DNA of 64,000 bases from Limnoglobus roseus (GTDB lineage Bacteria; Planctomycetota; Planctomycetia; Gemmatales; Gemmataceae). This document shows positions 43,341 to 51,195 of this stretch, one piece after another. Below the pieces are notes generated by a model. It had not been told where the DNA came from, did no database searches, and saw nothing but the letters and a program-made list of their open reading frames with translations. Numbering within the stretch: the stretch's first letter is position 1; each line of letters begins with the position of its first letter. The stretch is from NCBI RefSeq assembly GCF_008254045.1, contig NZ_CP042425.1:3658001-3722000 (forward strand), given 5' to 3'. A program made the position numbers and the translations under genes.

Positions 43341-45836
43341 ATGCCCTCCTTCCGTCGTGCGACGTTCGCGATTGCTTGTCTCCTGTGTTCCGTCGCCAAT
43401 CTCGCTGCCCTACCGCCGGGCGAGGGCGAGCGCAAAGACCTGATCGGCCAGCCGACGGGGCTGGAAATTCAACCGAACGCCTTCACGCTGACCGGCACGC
43501 GGGACGTGCGGCAGATCGTGGTGACGGGCCAGTACGCGAACGGCCAGAAGCGAGACCTCACTGCGGTGGTGGACGTGAAGTCCGAACCGGCAGGGATTGT
43601 GGACGTGGGCGAGGGACTCTTCCTCCGCGGCACGAAGGACGGCACCGCCAAGCTGACGATCACCGCGGGCGGCAAGACGGCAACCGCCACGGTCACGGTC
43701 GCCAAGTTTGCCGAGACGATCCCGGTGAGCTTCCGCCGCGACGTGGTCGGGGCGATGAACGTCGGCGGGTGCAACATGGGGGCGTGTCACGGCACGCCGA
43801 GCGGCAAGAACGGCTTCAAACTCAGCCTCCGCGGCTTCGACCCGGCGGCCGATTACCTGCAACTCAGCCGCGATCAATTCGGCCGTCGATCCGACAAGCA
43901 CGACCCGATGGCGAGCCTGTTCTTGCTCAAGGCGATGGGCCGTGTGCCTCACGAGGGTGGCTCCCGGTTCGGCCCGACGAGCGTGCCTGCCGAGGTGATC
44001 GCCGGCTGGCTCGGCGAGGGGATGCAAGACGATGCGGCCACGCTGCCGGCCGTTCAATCGGTGCAAGTGCTGCCGGGCTCGCGGGTGCAACTGGCCCCCG
44101 CTCGCTGGCAGCAACTCGCCGTCGTCGCCACCTTCGCAGACAAAACGACGCGCGACGTGACCCGGCTGACGAACTTCAGCAGCAGCGATCCCGGCGTGGC
44201 GGACGTGACGCCGAACGGCCTCGTCGAGTTCAAGCGGCCGGGAGAAGTCGCGATCCTCTGCCGGTACCTCGAAGAAATGGTCTCGGTGCGGCTGACCTAC
44301 CTGGAGCCGCGCGAGGGCTTCCAGTGGCCGAAGATTCCCGAGGCGAACTTCGTCGACACGCACGTCTTTGCGAAGCTGAAGCAAATGACGATCCTGCCGT
44401 CGGACCTGTGTACCGACTCCGAGTTCGTCCGCCGGGCGTACCTCGACGCTGCCGGCCGTCTGCCGACCATCGCCGAATCGAAGGCATTCCTGGCCGAGAA
44501 GGCCGCCGACAAGCGGGCGAAGCTGATCGACTACCTGCTGGTTCAGCCGGAATTCTCGGACTTCTGGACGTTGAAGTGGGCCGACGTGCTGCGGTCGAAC
44601 CGCAAGACGATCCACCTAAAGGGGTCGCACGCCTTCCACAAGTGGCTGCGGGGCAAGATCGTCGAGAACACCCCGGTGGACGAGATGGTGCGGGAACTCC
44701 TCACCGCCAACGGCAACACGTTCAACAACCCGCCGGCCAACTACTACCGCATCGCGAAGGACCCGCTCAGCCTCGCCGAGAGCACGGCCCAACTGTTCAT
44801 GGGCGTGCGGATGCAGTGCGCGAAGTGCCACAACCACCCGTTCGAGCGGTGGACGCAGGACGACTATTACGGCTTCGCCGCGTGGTTCGCCCGGGTGAAG
44901 CAGAAGCCCGAACCGGGCAAGGGCGTGGCGAAGGGCAAGCCGACCGACGCGGCCGAGGTCGTCTTCACCGCGCGGGACGGCGAGGTCACGCAACCCCGCA
45001 CCGGCAAGGTGATGAAGCCGCGGTACGTCAGCGTCGGCGAGGCCGACGTGAAGGCGGGCCAGGACCGCCGCGAAGTGCTGGCCGAGTGGCTCACGTCGCC
45101 GGGCAACCCGTTCTTCGCCAAGAGCGTCGCCAACCGCGTCTGGTTCCACCTGGTCGGGAAGGGGATCGTGGACCCGGTGGACGATTTCCGTGATTCGAAT
45201 CCGTCGTGCAACGACGAATTGCTGGACGCACTGGCGAAGGACTTCGCCGCCCACAAGTTCGACCTGCGGCACCTCGTTCGCACGATCATGAACTCGCGGT
45301 CGTACCAACTGTCGGCCGTGCCGAACGAGACGAACAAGGACGACGCCAAATACTTCTCGCACGCTGTGACGAAGCTGCTGACGGCCGAGCAACTGCTCGA
45401 CGCCCTGTGTGATGTGACGGCCGTACCGGAGAAGTTCGCCGGTCTGCCGGCGGGCACGCGGGCGACGCAACTCGTGGACGGCGAAGTGAACCACCCGTTC
45501 CTGAAGGCGTTCGGCCAACCGGCCCGCGAACTGGCCTGCGAGTGCGAGCGCGAGAGCGACGGCAACCTCGGCCAAGCTCTCCAACTCATCAACGGCCCGA
45601 CGGTCAATGAGAAGATCCGCAACACCGGCAACCGCCTCGGCACGCTGCTCACCGCGAAGAAGTCGGATGCGGAGATACTCGACGACCTCTACTACGCGGC
45701 CCTGTCCCGCCCGGCGTTCGACGACGAGAAGAAGGTGGCCCTCGCCCACGTTACGAAGGGGGCCGACAAGCGGAAGGCGTGGGAAGACGTGCTGTGGGCG
45801 GTGCTGAACACGCGGGAGTTCTTGTTCCGCCATTGA
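43341..45836 (+). CDS. DUF1549/DUF1553 protein with Ig-like domain (first of three)
   Basis: The 831-residue protein has a signal peptide (residues 1-23) and an Ig-like (BIG2) domain at about 41-122. A cysteine motif CNMGACHG at 144-151 reads CX4CH instead of the CXXCH used for haem c. DUF1549 follows, with FVRRAYLDAAGRLP and a normal haem-type CAKCHNHPFERW. DUF1553 closes the protein (NPFFAKSVANRVWFHLVGKGIVDP, NSRSYQLS, REFLFRH). Planctomycete members are exported, of unknown function, and usually followed by a DUF1501 gene; here no DUF1501 follows. The first ATG is the only one that gives a signal peptide. Confidence 0.9.
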   Translation: MPSFRRATFAIACLLCSVANLAALPPGEGERKDLIGQPTGLEIQPNAFTLTGTRDVRQIVVTGQYANGQKRDLTAVVDVKSEPAGIVDVGEGLFLRGTKDGTAKLTITAGGKTATATVTVAKFAETIPVSFRRDVVGAMNVGGCNMGACHGTPSGKNGFKLSLRGFDPAADYLQLSRDQFGRRSDKHDPMASLFLLKAMGRVPHEGGSRFGPTSVPAEVIAGWLGEGMQDDAATLPAVQSVQVLPGSRVQLAPARWQQLAVVATFADKTTRDVTRLTNFSSSDPGVADVTPNGLVEFKRPGEVAILCRYLEEMVSVRLTYLEPREGFQWPKIPEANFVDTHVFAKLKQMTILPSDLCTDSEFVRRAYLDAAGRLPTIAESKAFLAEKAADKRAKLIDYLLVQPEFSDFWTLKWADVLRSNRKTIHLKGSHAFHKWLRGKIVENTPVDEMVRELLTANGNTFNNPPANYYRIAKDPLSLAESTAQLFMGVRMQCAKCHNHPFERWTQDDYYGFAAWFARVKQKPEPGKGVAKGKPTDAAEVVFTARDGEVTQPRTGKVMKPRYVSVGEADVKAGQDRREVLAEWLTSPGNPFFAKSVANRVWFHLVGKGIVDPVDDFRDSNPSCNDELLDALAKDFAAHKFDLRHLVRTIMNSRSYQLSAVPNETNKDDAKYFSHAVTKLLTAEQLLDALCDVTAVPEKFAGLPAGTRATQLVDGEVNHPFLKAFGQPARELACECERESDGNLGQALQLINGPTVNEKIRNTGNRLGTLLTAKKSDAEILDDLYYAALSRPAFDDEKKVALAHVTKGADKRKAWEDVLWAVLNTREFLFRH

Positions 45837-45850
45837 TCGATAATGCAAAA

Positions 45851-45928
45851 GGCGAGCGGGGGGCGTCAGCCCCCTGATTCTTGGTCCCGTGCGGAACAGA
45901 ATCAGGGGGCTGACGCCCCCCGCTCGCC
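45851..45928. repeat. 31-bp perfect inverted repeat
   Basis: Arms at 45851-45881 and 45898-45928 are exact reverse complements, starting GGCGAGCGGGGGGCGTCAGC; the loop is 16 bases. It lies 15 bases after the stop of the DUF1549/1553 gene and ahead of the convergent Pro-rich gene. The size and perfection fit a dispersed miniature element; as RNA it would form a very stable hairpin and could insulate both genes. No T-run follows. Confidence 0.9.
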
Positions 45929-45938
45929 AAGTGGCGAA

Positions 45939-46769
45939 TTACTTCGCCACGATCCCGAACCCGTAGGCTGTCCAGGCGGCGGCACTGGCGATCATCAGAA
46001 GGCCGGCCACGCCCATCGACCACTTCGCGGTCGGCTTCGTCAGCGAGTCGCCGCCGAACACCCGCAAGCATTCCTCGGCCACCCAGTTGACCGCGTACAG
46101 CGGCCACATCACGGCCGGCAGGCTATCGCTTGGTGCCTCCGTGGAGCGATTCAGCGGTTGCGGCGGCGGGGCCGGGGGCAGTTCGACCGGCGCGGTGGGT
46201 TGACTGAGTTCCCCGATGTCCAACTTGCCGAACTGCGGCAGCACCGCGGGCGGGACTTCTACCGGAATCGTCACTGCCTTCGGCGGATTGAACAGGACCG
46301 ACGGCGTCATCGGCACCATCGGAAGCCGCGGGCCGCCGAGCGTCGGCAGGTCGTCCTCGGTCACATCGGCGGGGTTGACCCGGTCGTCGTCGTGGGCCGG
46401 AGCGTAGTTCGTTAGCAAGTTCGCAGGAAGCCGGGCGATCGGCGGCGGCAGGTACGGTTCCTCCGCGGGCGGGGCCGTCGAGAGCATTACGACCGGTTCG
46501 GGTTCCGGCACGGGTGGCGCTTCCGCCGCGATGGTCATGTGCGGCGGCCGCACGGGGGCCGGCGTCGGGCGGTCCACCCGCCACCCGTCGGCGACCGGCT
46601 CTTCCAACGGCATCGGCGGGGGGACGTCCACCGGCAGCCAACGCGGCTTGCTATCGTCGCCGACCGTGGGGGCCGTCAGCATCCGTTGCAGCAGCGCGTC
46701 CAACTCTTCGAGTTGCTGCCGGGTCAGGTCGTTGGTCGAGGGGGTGGTCGTCATCGCGTTTCCATCCAC
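45939..46769 (-). CDS. Proline-rich membrane protein, function unknown
   Basis: The 276-residue product (or 271 from the ATG at 46754; the ribosome binding sites do not decide) is mostly a proline/alanine/glutamate-rich disordered chain. A short helical N-terminus (NDLTRQQLEELDALLQRML) starts it. Near the C-terminus come a hydrophobic patch (PAVMWPLYAVNWVAEECLRVFGG) and a membrane segment (WSMGVAGLLMIASAAAWTAYGFGIVA). No recognised domain. A long disordered cytoplasmic tail tethered at the membrane suggests a scaffold or linker role (inference). It converges on the DUF1549/1553 gene across the 31-bp palindrome. Confidence 0.7.
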   Translation of the reverse strand: MDGNAMTTTPSTNDLTRQQLEELDALLQRMLTAPTVGDDSKPRWLPVDVPPPMPLEEPVADGWRVDRPTPAPVRPPHMTIAAEAPPVPEPEPVVMLSTAPPAEEPYLPPPIARLPANLLTNYAPAHDDDRVNPADVTEDDLPTLGGPRLPMVPMTPSVLFNPPKAVTIPVEVPPAVLPQFGKLDIGELSQPTAPVELPPAPPPQPLNRSTEAPSDSLPAVMWPLYAVNWVAEECLRVFGGDSLTKPTAKWSMGVAGLLMIASAAAWTAYGFGIVAK

Positions 46770-46871
46770 GAAGGCCGGATCATCCGATGGGGAAGTTTAC
46801 GCCAAAGGTCGGGCGGGTGAAAGATCAATTCGCGTGCCGCGGCAGGCACTTGAATCCGAGTTGTCGACAGT

Positions 46872-46907
46872 AACGAAATAACCCCGACAAATTTCCATTT
46901 GTCGGGG
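46872..46907 (-). terminator. Rho-independent terminator of tatA
   Basis: CCCCGACAAA (46882-46891) and TTTGTCGGGG (46898-46907) make a perfect 10-bp stem with a 6-base loop. Read on the minus strand it is followed by TTATTTCGTTA. It lies about 28 bases past the tatA stop. Confidence 0.88.
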
Positions 46908-46934
46908 TCGGGCGTGTTGTTAGGGTGATGCCGG

Positions 46935-47219
46935 TTACAGCTTCGGCGGCAGGTTGCTGGCCGCGGTGTCGTCGAACCGGGGAGCCTGGTTCGTGATCCG
47001 TTGCGGCGGCTTCACCGCTTCCGGCTCGATCGCGGGGCGGCTGGGCGAGTCGGAGGAAACTTCTTCCTCGATGCCCTTCATGCCCTTCTTGAATTCGACG
47101 ATCGACTTGCCGACGGAACGGCCGATTTCGGGCAGTTTGCGGCCGAACAGCAGCACGCCGAGCAGGAGCAACAGCAAGAGTTCTTGTGGCCCGATGGAAC
47201 CGAGGAAACCGTAAATCAT
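46935..47219 (-). CDS. tatA: Sec-independent translocase subunit TatA
   Basis: This is a 94-residue TatA/MttA-family protein from the ATG at 47219, which follows a GGAGG site. It has the single N-terminal membrane helix (LLLLLLLGVLLFGRKLPEIG), the FGRKLPE hinge with its conserved Phe-Gly, and an amphipathic helix (RSVGKSIVEFKKGMKGIEEEV) before a polar tail. TatA forms the pore for folded proteins with twin-arginine signals. No tatB or tatC is in the window. Several nearby genes carry twin-arginine signals (12188, 32645, 53053, 55695), consistent with but not specific to this copy. TatB is distinguished by its longer tail; TatA is preferred on length and composition. Confidence 0.92.
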   Translation of the reverse strand: MIYGFLGSIGPQELLLLLLLGVLLFGRKLPEIGRSVGKSIVEFKKGMKGIEEEVSSDSPSRPAIEPEAVKPPQRITNQAPRFDDTAASNLPPKL

Positions 47220-47440
47220 GTCAGCCTCCACAATCAGGTGGGAAAGCGAGTTGCGGAAAGTGGTGGAGGTTGAAGGTAACCCCGCCAAAACGGGTGCGAG
47301 CGGGCTGGGTGGTTCGAGCCGGCCGCACGGTAGGAGCTTGCAAGCTAGAGAAAGTATATCCGGTTCGGCCCTGGTTGGGCAAGGCTACGGGGGTGGAATT
47401 TCAGCCGGAAGTGAACGATGTTCGGCCGAACAGTGAGCCG

Positions 47441-47962
47441 TCATAACTCGTTGGTCGAAGCCGGACCCTGCATTCCGATCCAAAAGAAAGCTGTGGCCAG
47501 CCAAGTGAAGGCTAGCCAGATGGCACAGAAACCGCGCGCGACTTGCGTATTGGCGTGATGGAACTCTTCCTCCGTGATCTCGCGGATCGTTCGGCCATGA
47601 TTGGCAAGTACGAATGTGCCGTCCTTGTGCTCGACATACCCTTCGACGGGAGAAACGAACTGCAAAGCGGTCGCAGGCAGCAAGACCGCGCCGGGAGGTC
47701 CGATGAACCAAAAAGCCAGTGGGATGGTGGTCAGAACTTTTATGTCAATATCCCACCGGGACAGATTTGGCTCCCGTCGGGCGATGTCTGACTTTCGGCG
47801 ACCGATCACCAGAATCGAGGCCCCGAAGACGAGTATCGTGCCAAGGTGCAAGGGCCAAACCTGTCGTACCGAAATTCGCGTTTCGGGAAGAAACGTGTAG
47901 AGAAACACCACCCCGTCCAGGAGTAAAAGAGCGGCCGTGACTACACGGAAGGTACTTCGCAT
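47441..47962 (-). CDS. Small polytopic membrane protein, function unknown
   Basis: This is a 173-residue protein with four hydrophobic segments (VVTAALLLLDGVVFLYTFLP, LHLGTILVFGASILVIG, VLTTIPLAFWFIGPPGAVLL, FCAIWLAFTWLATAFFWIG) and no recognised family. The loop between segments 3 and 4 (VEGYVEHKDGTFVLANHGRTIREI) is polar and may lie outside the membrane. It is located 45 bases downstream of the TPR gene in the same direction, so it may share a transcript. Codon use is less GC-rich than that of its neighbours. Confidence 0.7.
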   Translation of the reverse strand: MRSTFRVVTAALLLLDGVVFLYTFLPETRISVRQVWPLHLGTILVFGASILVIGRRKSDIARREPNLSRWDIDIKVLTTIPLAFWFIGPPGAVLLPATALQFVSPVEGYVEHKDGTFVLANHGRTIREITEEEFHHANTQVARGFCAIWLAFTWLATAFFWIGMQGPASTNEL

Positions 47963-48007
47963 TCGATTCTTGCGTTATGGCCCGAACGGATTGATCACGA
48001 CCTGCCG

Positions 48008-49654
48008 TTATTCCTTCGTCGCCACCTTCCCCGGTGACAGCTTCTCGGCCCTCTTCGCGAAGTCGTCCTTCATCTCGGCGAACACCCGCGACTCGGCCTT
48101 CGCCCAAACGCGCTGGGCGACCTTCAGGTAGCGGTCGGCCTCGTCGGTCCGGCCGAGGCGGTCGCACAGTGCCCAAAGGCCGAGTGCCCCGCGGACGCTG
48201 CCGCTGTCGTGGGCGAGGGCTTCCTGGAACGCTTCCTCGGCCTCGCTCACGATGCCGGCTTCCAGGGCCGCGGTGCCCCAGACTTCCATGAAGTACGCCC
48301 CGCCGCCCCAGGCGTGGTGGGCGTAGTCGTCCTTCGTCTTGTCGAGGGTCCGTCGCAACAACTTCACGCCGGCCTCGCCGTTGCCCGTCTGGCACTCGTA
48401 GCGGCCCTGGACTTCCCACAGTCGAAGTTCCTTCTGCCGGTCGGTGCGACCACCACGGGCCGGGGCGGCCTGCCGCATCACGTCGAGTTCCGCCTTCGCC
48501 CGCTCGGCCATGCCTCGTTCCAGGAACATCACGGCCGAGAAGTACGCGGCCGTCGCCTTGTCCCCCTTCCGCATGTCGGAGATCAACTTCTCGGCGTCGG
48601 ACCAGTTCTTCTCGGTGACGGCCAGCCGGAACCACTCGGGCCGCAGTTGGTACTTGTATCCCTCGGCCTCCTTGCGAATCTGCGCCGCCTCGGCCAATCG
48701 GCCGTCGTGGACCAGCGCCCGCGTCAGGATTTCCATGTGGTGGCGGAACTGGTGGTCGTCGTCCGGCTTCACGTTCAGCAACTTGTGGTAAGCCTTCTCC
48801 AATTCGACCGCGTGCCACGACCAATCGGTCGTCTTCTGCCACTTGCCGACACGCATCCCGAGGTGGGCCTGCATGTGGAAGGCGTGCGGCAACCCCGGCG
48901 ACGATTCGATGTACGCTTCCGCGTAGGGCCAGCCGAGCGCCGGTCGGCGGATGTTCTCGAACGTGTGGACGAGTTCGTGGTTCGCTCCGGGATGCAATGG
49001 GTTCAGCCGTAAGAGTGCCTTGTAAATCGGAATCGGCCCGTACTGCCCTTCGGCGATCTGCGCCCGGGCGTACCAGCCCTCCTCGTCGTCCTCGTAGATG
49101 CTCAGCAACTCGTCGAGCGTTTGCGTCGCCTTCTTCTTGCGGTCTTCGGGCTTCACGTCCGGCCAGTTGCCGCGCTCTTGCAGGCGGGCCGTGATGAGCA
49201 GCGTCTCGCGGTGGCTCGCCTTCGGCATCAGGTTCTTGGCTTGATCGAGAGCGTAGTCGTGTGGGGCCTTCTTGTACTGGTCGGGTAACCGCGGCTGAAG
49301 CCCGCCGCCGAGGACCGCCAAGAGGCGATCGGGCTTCGGGGTGGAGGTTTTGCCCCATTTTTCCAGTGCCCGGTGCAGCCCGAGCCAGGCCATCGCGCAG
49401 TCGGGGTCGTGCGACAGGGCCGTCTCGAAGCTGCGGGCCGCTTCCATCCAGACGTAGGAGTAGTAGTAGCCGAACCCCTCGTCGCAGAACTTCTGGCACT
49501 CGGCCGACGGCGTGCTGACGCGGTAGTGGTACTTGCACAGGTCCGGTGCGTGGACCGACGGCGTGAGGCCGCTGAGGGGCAGGGGGCGGGGCGAGGGTTT
49601 CACGGGTGCGGCGGAAGCGAATGCCACGGCCAGCACGGTCCAGGTGGTCAGCAT
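48008..49654 (-). CDS. Secreted TPR-repeat protein
   Basis: The 548-residue protein has a short hydrophobic signal-like N-terminus (residues 1-16, MLTTWTVLAVAFASAA). Several helical repeats follow, starting with FGYYYSYVWMEAARSFETALSHDPD and ending with AEEAFQEALAHDSGSVRGALGLWALCDRLGRTDEADRYLKVAQ; these are TPR-like with some degenerate copies. It therefore probably works as a periplasmic or exported protein-binding platform. HQFRHHMEILTRALVHDGRL contributes a His-rich patch of unknown role. The next gene upstream, a B3-like hydrolase, is about 168 bases away. Confidence 0.83.
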   Translation of the reverse strand: MLTTWTVLAVAFASAAPVKPSPRPLPLSGLTPSVHAPDLCKYHYRVSTPSAECQKFCDEGFGYYYSYVWMEAARSFETALSHDPDCAMAWLGLHRALEKWGKTSTPKPDRLLAVLGGGLQPRLPDQYKKAPHDYALDQAKNLMPKASHRETLLITARLQERGNWPDVKPEDRKKKATQTLDELLSIYEDDEEGWYARAQIAEGQYGPIPIYKALLRLNPLHPGANHELVHTFENIRRPALGWPYAEAYIESSPGLPHAFHMQAHLGMRVGKWQKTTDWSWHAVELEKAYHKLLNVKPDDDHQFRHHMEILTRALVHDGRLAEAAQIRKEAEGYKYQLRPEWFRLAVTEKNWSDAEKLISDMRKGDKATAAYFSAVMFLERGMAERAKAELDVMRQAAPARGGRTDRQKELRLWEVQGRYECQTGNGEAGVKLLRRTLDKTKDDYAHHAWGGGAYFMEVWGTAALEAGIVSEAEEAFQEALAHDSGSVRGALGLWALCDRLGRTDEADRYLKVAQRVWAKAESRVFAEMKDDFAKRAEKLSPGKVATKE

Positions 49655-49822
49655 TTTCGAATGCCTTCGAACGGAGGCGGGTGTGATGCGAGAAAGTTTA
49701 CTGCACGAGTCGGGATTGAGGAAGGGTCAATTCGCGAACTCTCACACTTTCTGCGGGAGTTGCGGGCGGGGGCCTCGCTCCATGCCGGTCGCGGCCTGTC
49801 CGGGCACCGATCGACCCGCTGG

Positions 49823-50743
49823 CTATTCCTTCCCGGCAAGGGTCTCGAAGGCCTCCCGCTGGGCGGCGACCCACTTCCGGTACCCGTCCGGGTCGACCCA
49901 CGCCTTGACCCCGTCCGTCGTCGTCCGGCCGCGCTTGGCGTCCAAGCCGCAGGCGTCGTTGTGGGCCGTCAACCAGACATCCGGCTTCAGCGATCCGAGG
50001 GCGCGGAAGGTGCGGCGGAAGTCGTCGCCGATCCCCTTGTAGGACGGGTTCTGGGTGACGCGATAACCGGGGTTCACGCTGGTCCCGTCGGGAAAGACAA
50101 TCGTGTAGGTCTTTCCGTCGTGGACCACGTTCGTGAAGTAGGTGGTCGAGCCCTTGGTGTGCCCCGGCGTCAGGATCGCCCGGATCGACACGTCCCCCAC
50201 CTTGATCTCGTCCCCGTCCCGGAAGACCGTGCCCACCTCGGTCGGATCGAATTGAAAGTCTTGGGACCCGCCGTACTGGAAATCGAGCTTCCCTCCAGAC
50301 TCAAACAGTTCCTTCTCCTCGCGGATCACGGCGACCTTGGCCCCCGTGACTTTCTTGAGGTGGGCGTGCCCGCCGACGTGATCGACGTGGGCGTGCCCCG
50401 CCAGAATCAGCTTGACGTCTTCTGGCTTGAAGCCGAGGGTCCGGATCGATTTCTCAATCATCGGCCCCGACCCCGGCATCCCGGTGTTCAGGACGACGTG
50501 GCCCTCGGACCCCGTGATCAGGTAGGACCCGAGCCCTTTCGTTCCGACGAAGTAGACCGGCCCGACGATCCGGAACGGCTCCGCCGCCTCGTCCCACTTC
50601 AAGAGTTTCCGGGCGGCTTGGAGGAAAAAGTCGGAGCCCTTCCCCGCGTCCTCTTTCTTGGCCTGAGACATGGCCTGGGTTGTGAGCAGCAACAGACCGC
50701 CGACCGCACACCCGACGGCGAGGGGCGAAAGTTTTAGCGTCAT
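49823..50743 (-). CDS. Subclass B3-like metallo-beta-lactamase-fold hydrolase
   Basis: This 306-residue protein has a signal peptide (residues 1-27). The metal site is complete: HAHVDH at 117-122, H195 in TPGHTKGST, and H261 in LTAHND, the pattern of subclass B3 enzymes, along with FPDGTSVNPGYR, which corresponds to the B3 metal/substrate loop. B3 enzymes hydrolyse beta-lactams with two Zn ions, but related environmental proteins act on lactones or other esters, so resistance is not implied. The protein is predicted periplasmic. Two PBP/beta-lactamase-like serine hydrolases and a penicillin acylase gene are elsewhere in the window. Confidence 0.85.
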   Translation of the reverse strand: MTLKLSPLAVGCAVGGLLLLTTQAMSQAKKEDAGKGSDFFLQAARKLLKWDEAAEPFRIVGPVYFVGTKGLGSYLITGSEGHVVLNTGMPGSGPMIEKSIRTLGFKPEDVKLILAGHAHVDHVGGHAHLKKVTGAKVAVIREEKELFESGGKLDFQYGGSQDFQFDPTEVGTVFRDGDEIKVGDVSIRAILTPGHTKGSTTYFTNVVHDGKTYTIVFPDGTSVNPGYRVTQNPSYKGIGDDFRRTFRALGSLKPDVWLTAHNDACGLDAKRGRTTTDGVKAWVDPDGYRKWVAAQREAFETLAGKE

Positions 50744-51195
50744 GTGCGACCCTCATCGATCGGGAACTGATGTCAGGCGATTCGTGTGACGGTGTGATGG
50801 GCTGATGATTCACGGTACGGGTGACGAGTTCAAGAGAAAGGGGAGGTGGTCGCCGCCCGTCACGAATTCAACGGGACGGGCGGCACAGTGGTTCGGCGAG
50901 AAGTCACACGTGCGAGATCCGATTGCTTCGTGCGGGTTGTCGGGTAATGAGGTCATGTCAACCGCGGGTCTGTTAACCCGAGACGCCGAGAGTTTTTCGC
51001 CGTTCGCCTCGGGGGCGAGGCGACTCTGATGAATGATGAAATCACCCTGGCCGAAGTTCGAGCGATCAGGTATGATCCCCACAACCTACCCCCGCTCTTA
51101 TCACACTCCGTTAGCCGAATTCACCCGATAATCCTCCCAGCAGTGCGGCCGGGACGGAGACGTTTGGAAGTGGAGTCGTAACGGCGAGATACGGC
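50744..51195. other. Intergenic region ahead of the DUF1549/1553 operon
   Basis: 452 bases between divergent genes with no convincing ORF. It contains a 10-bp stem (GCCGCCCGTC at 50852-50861 with GACGGGCGGC at 50875-50884) and, near 50980, a stretch GTTAACCCGAGACG that resembles the start of the element at 55495. These look like dispersed repeats; promoters must be present but none stands out. Confidence 0.5.

Noticed and set aside
47335..47346. 12-bp palindrome AGCTTGCAAGCT upstream of tatA
   Set aside because: Short, single and without a neighbouring promoter element, so no operator can be claimed.
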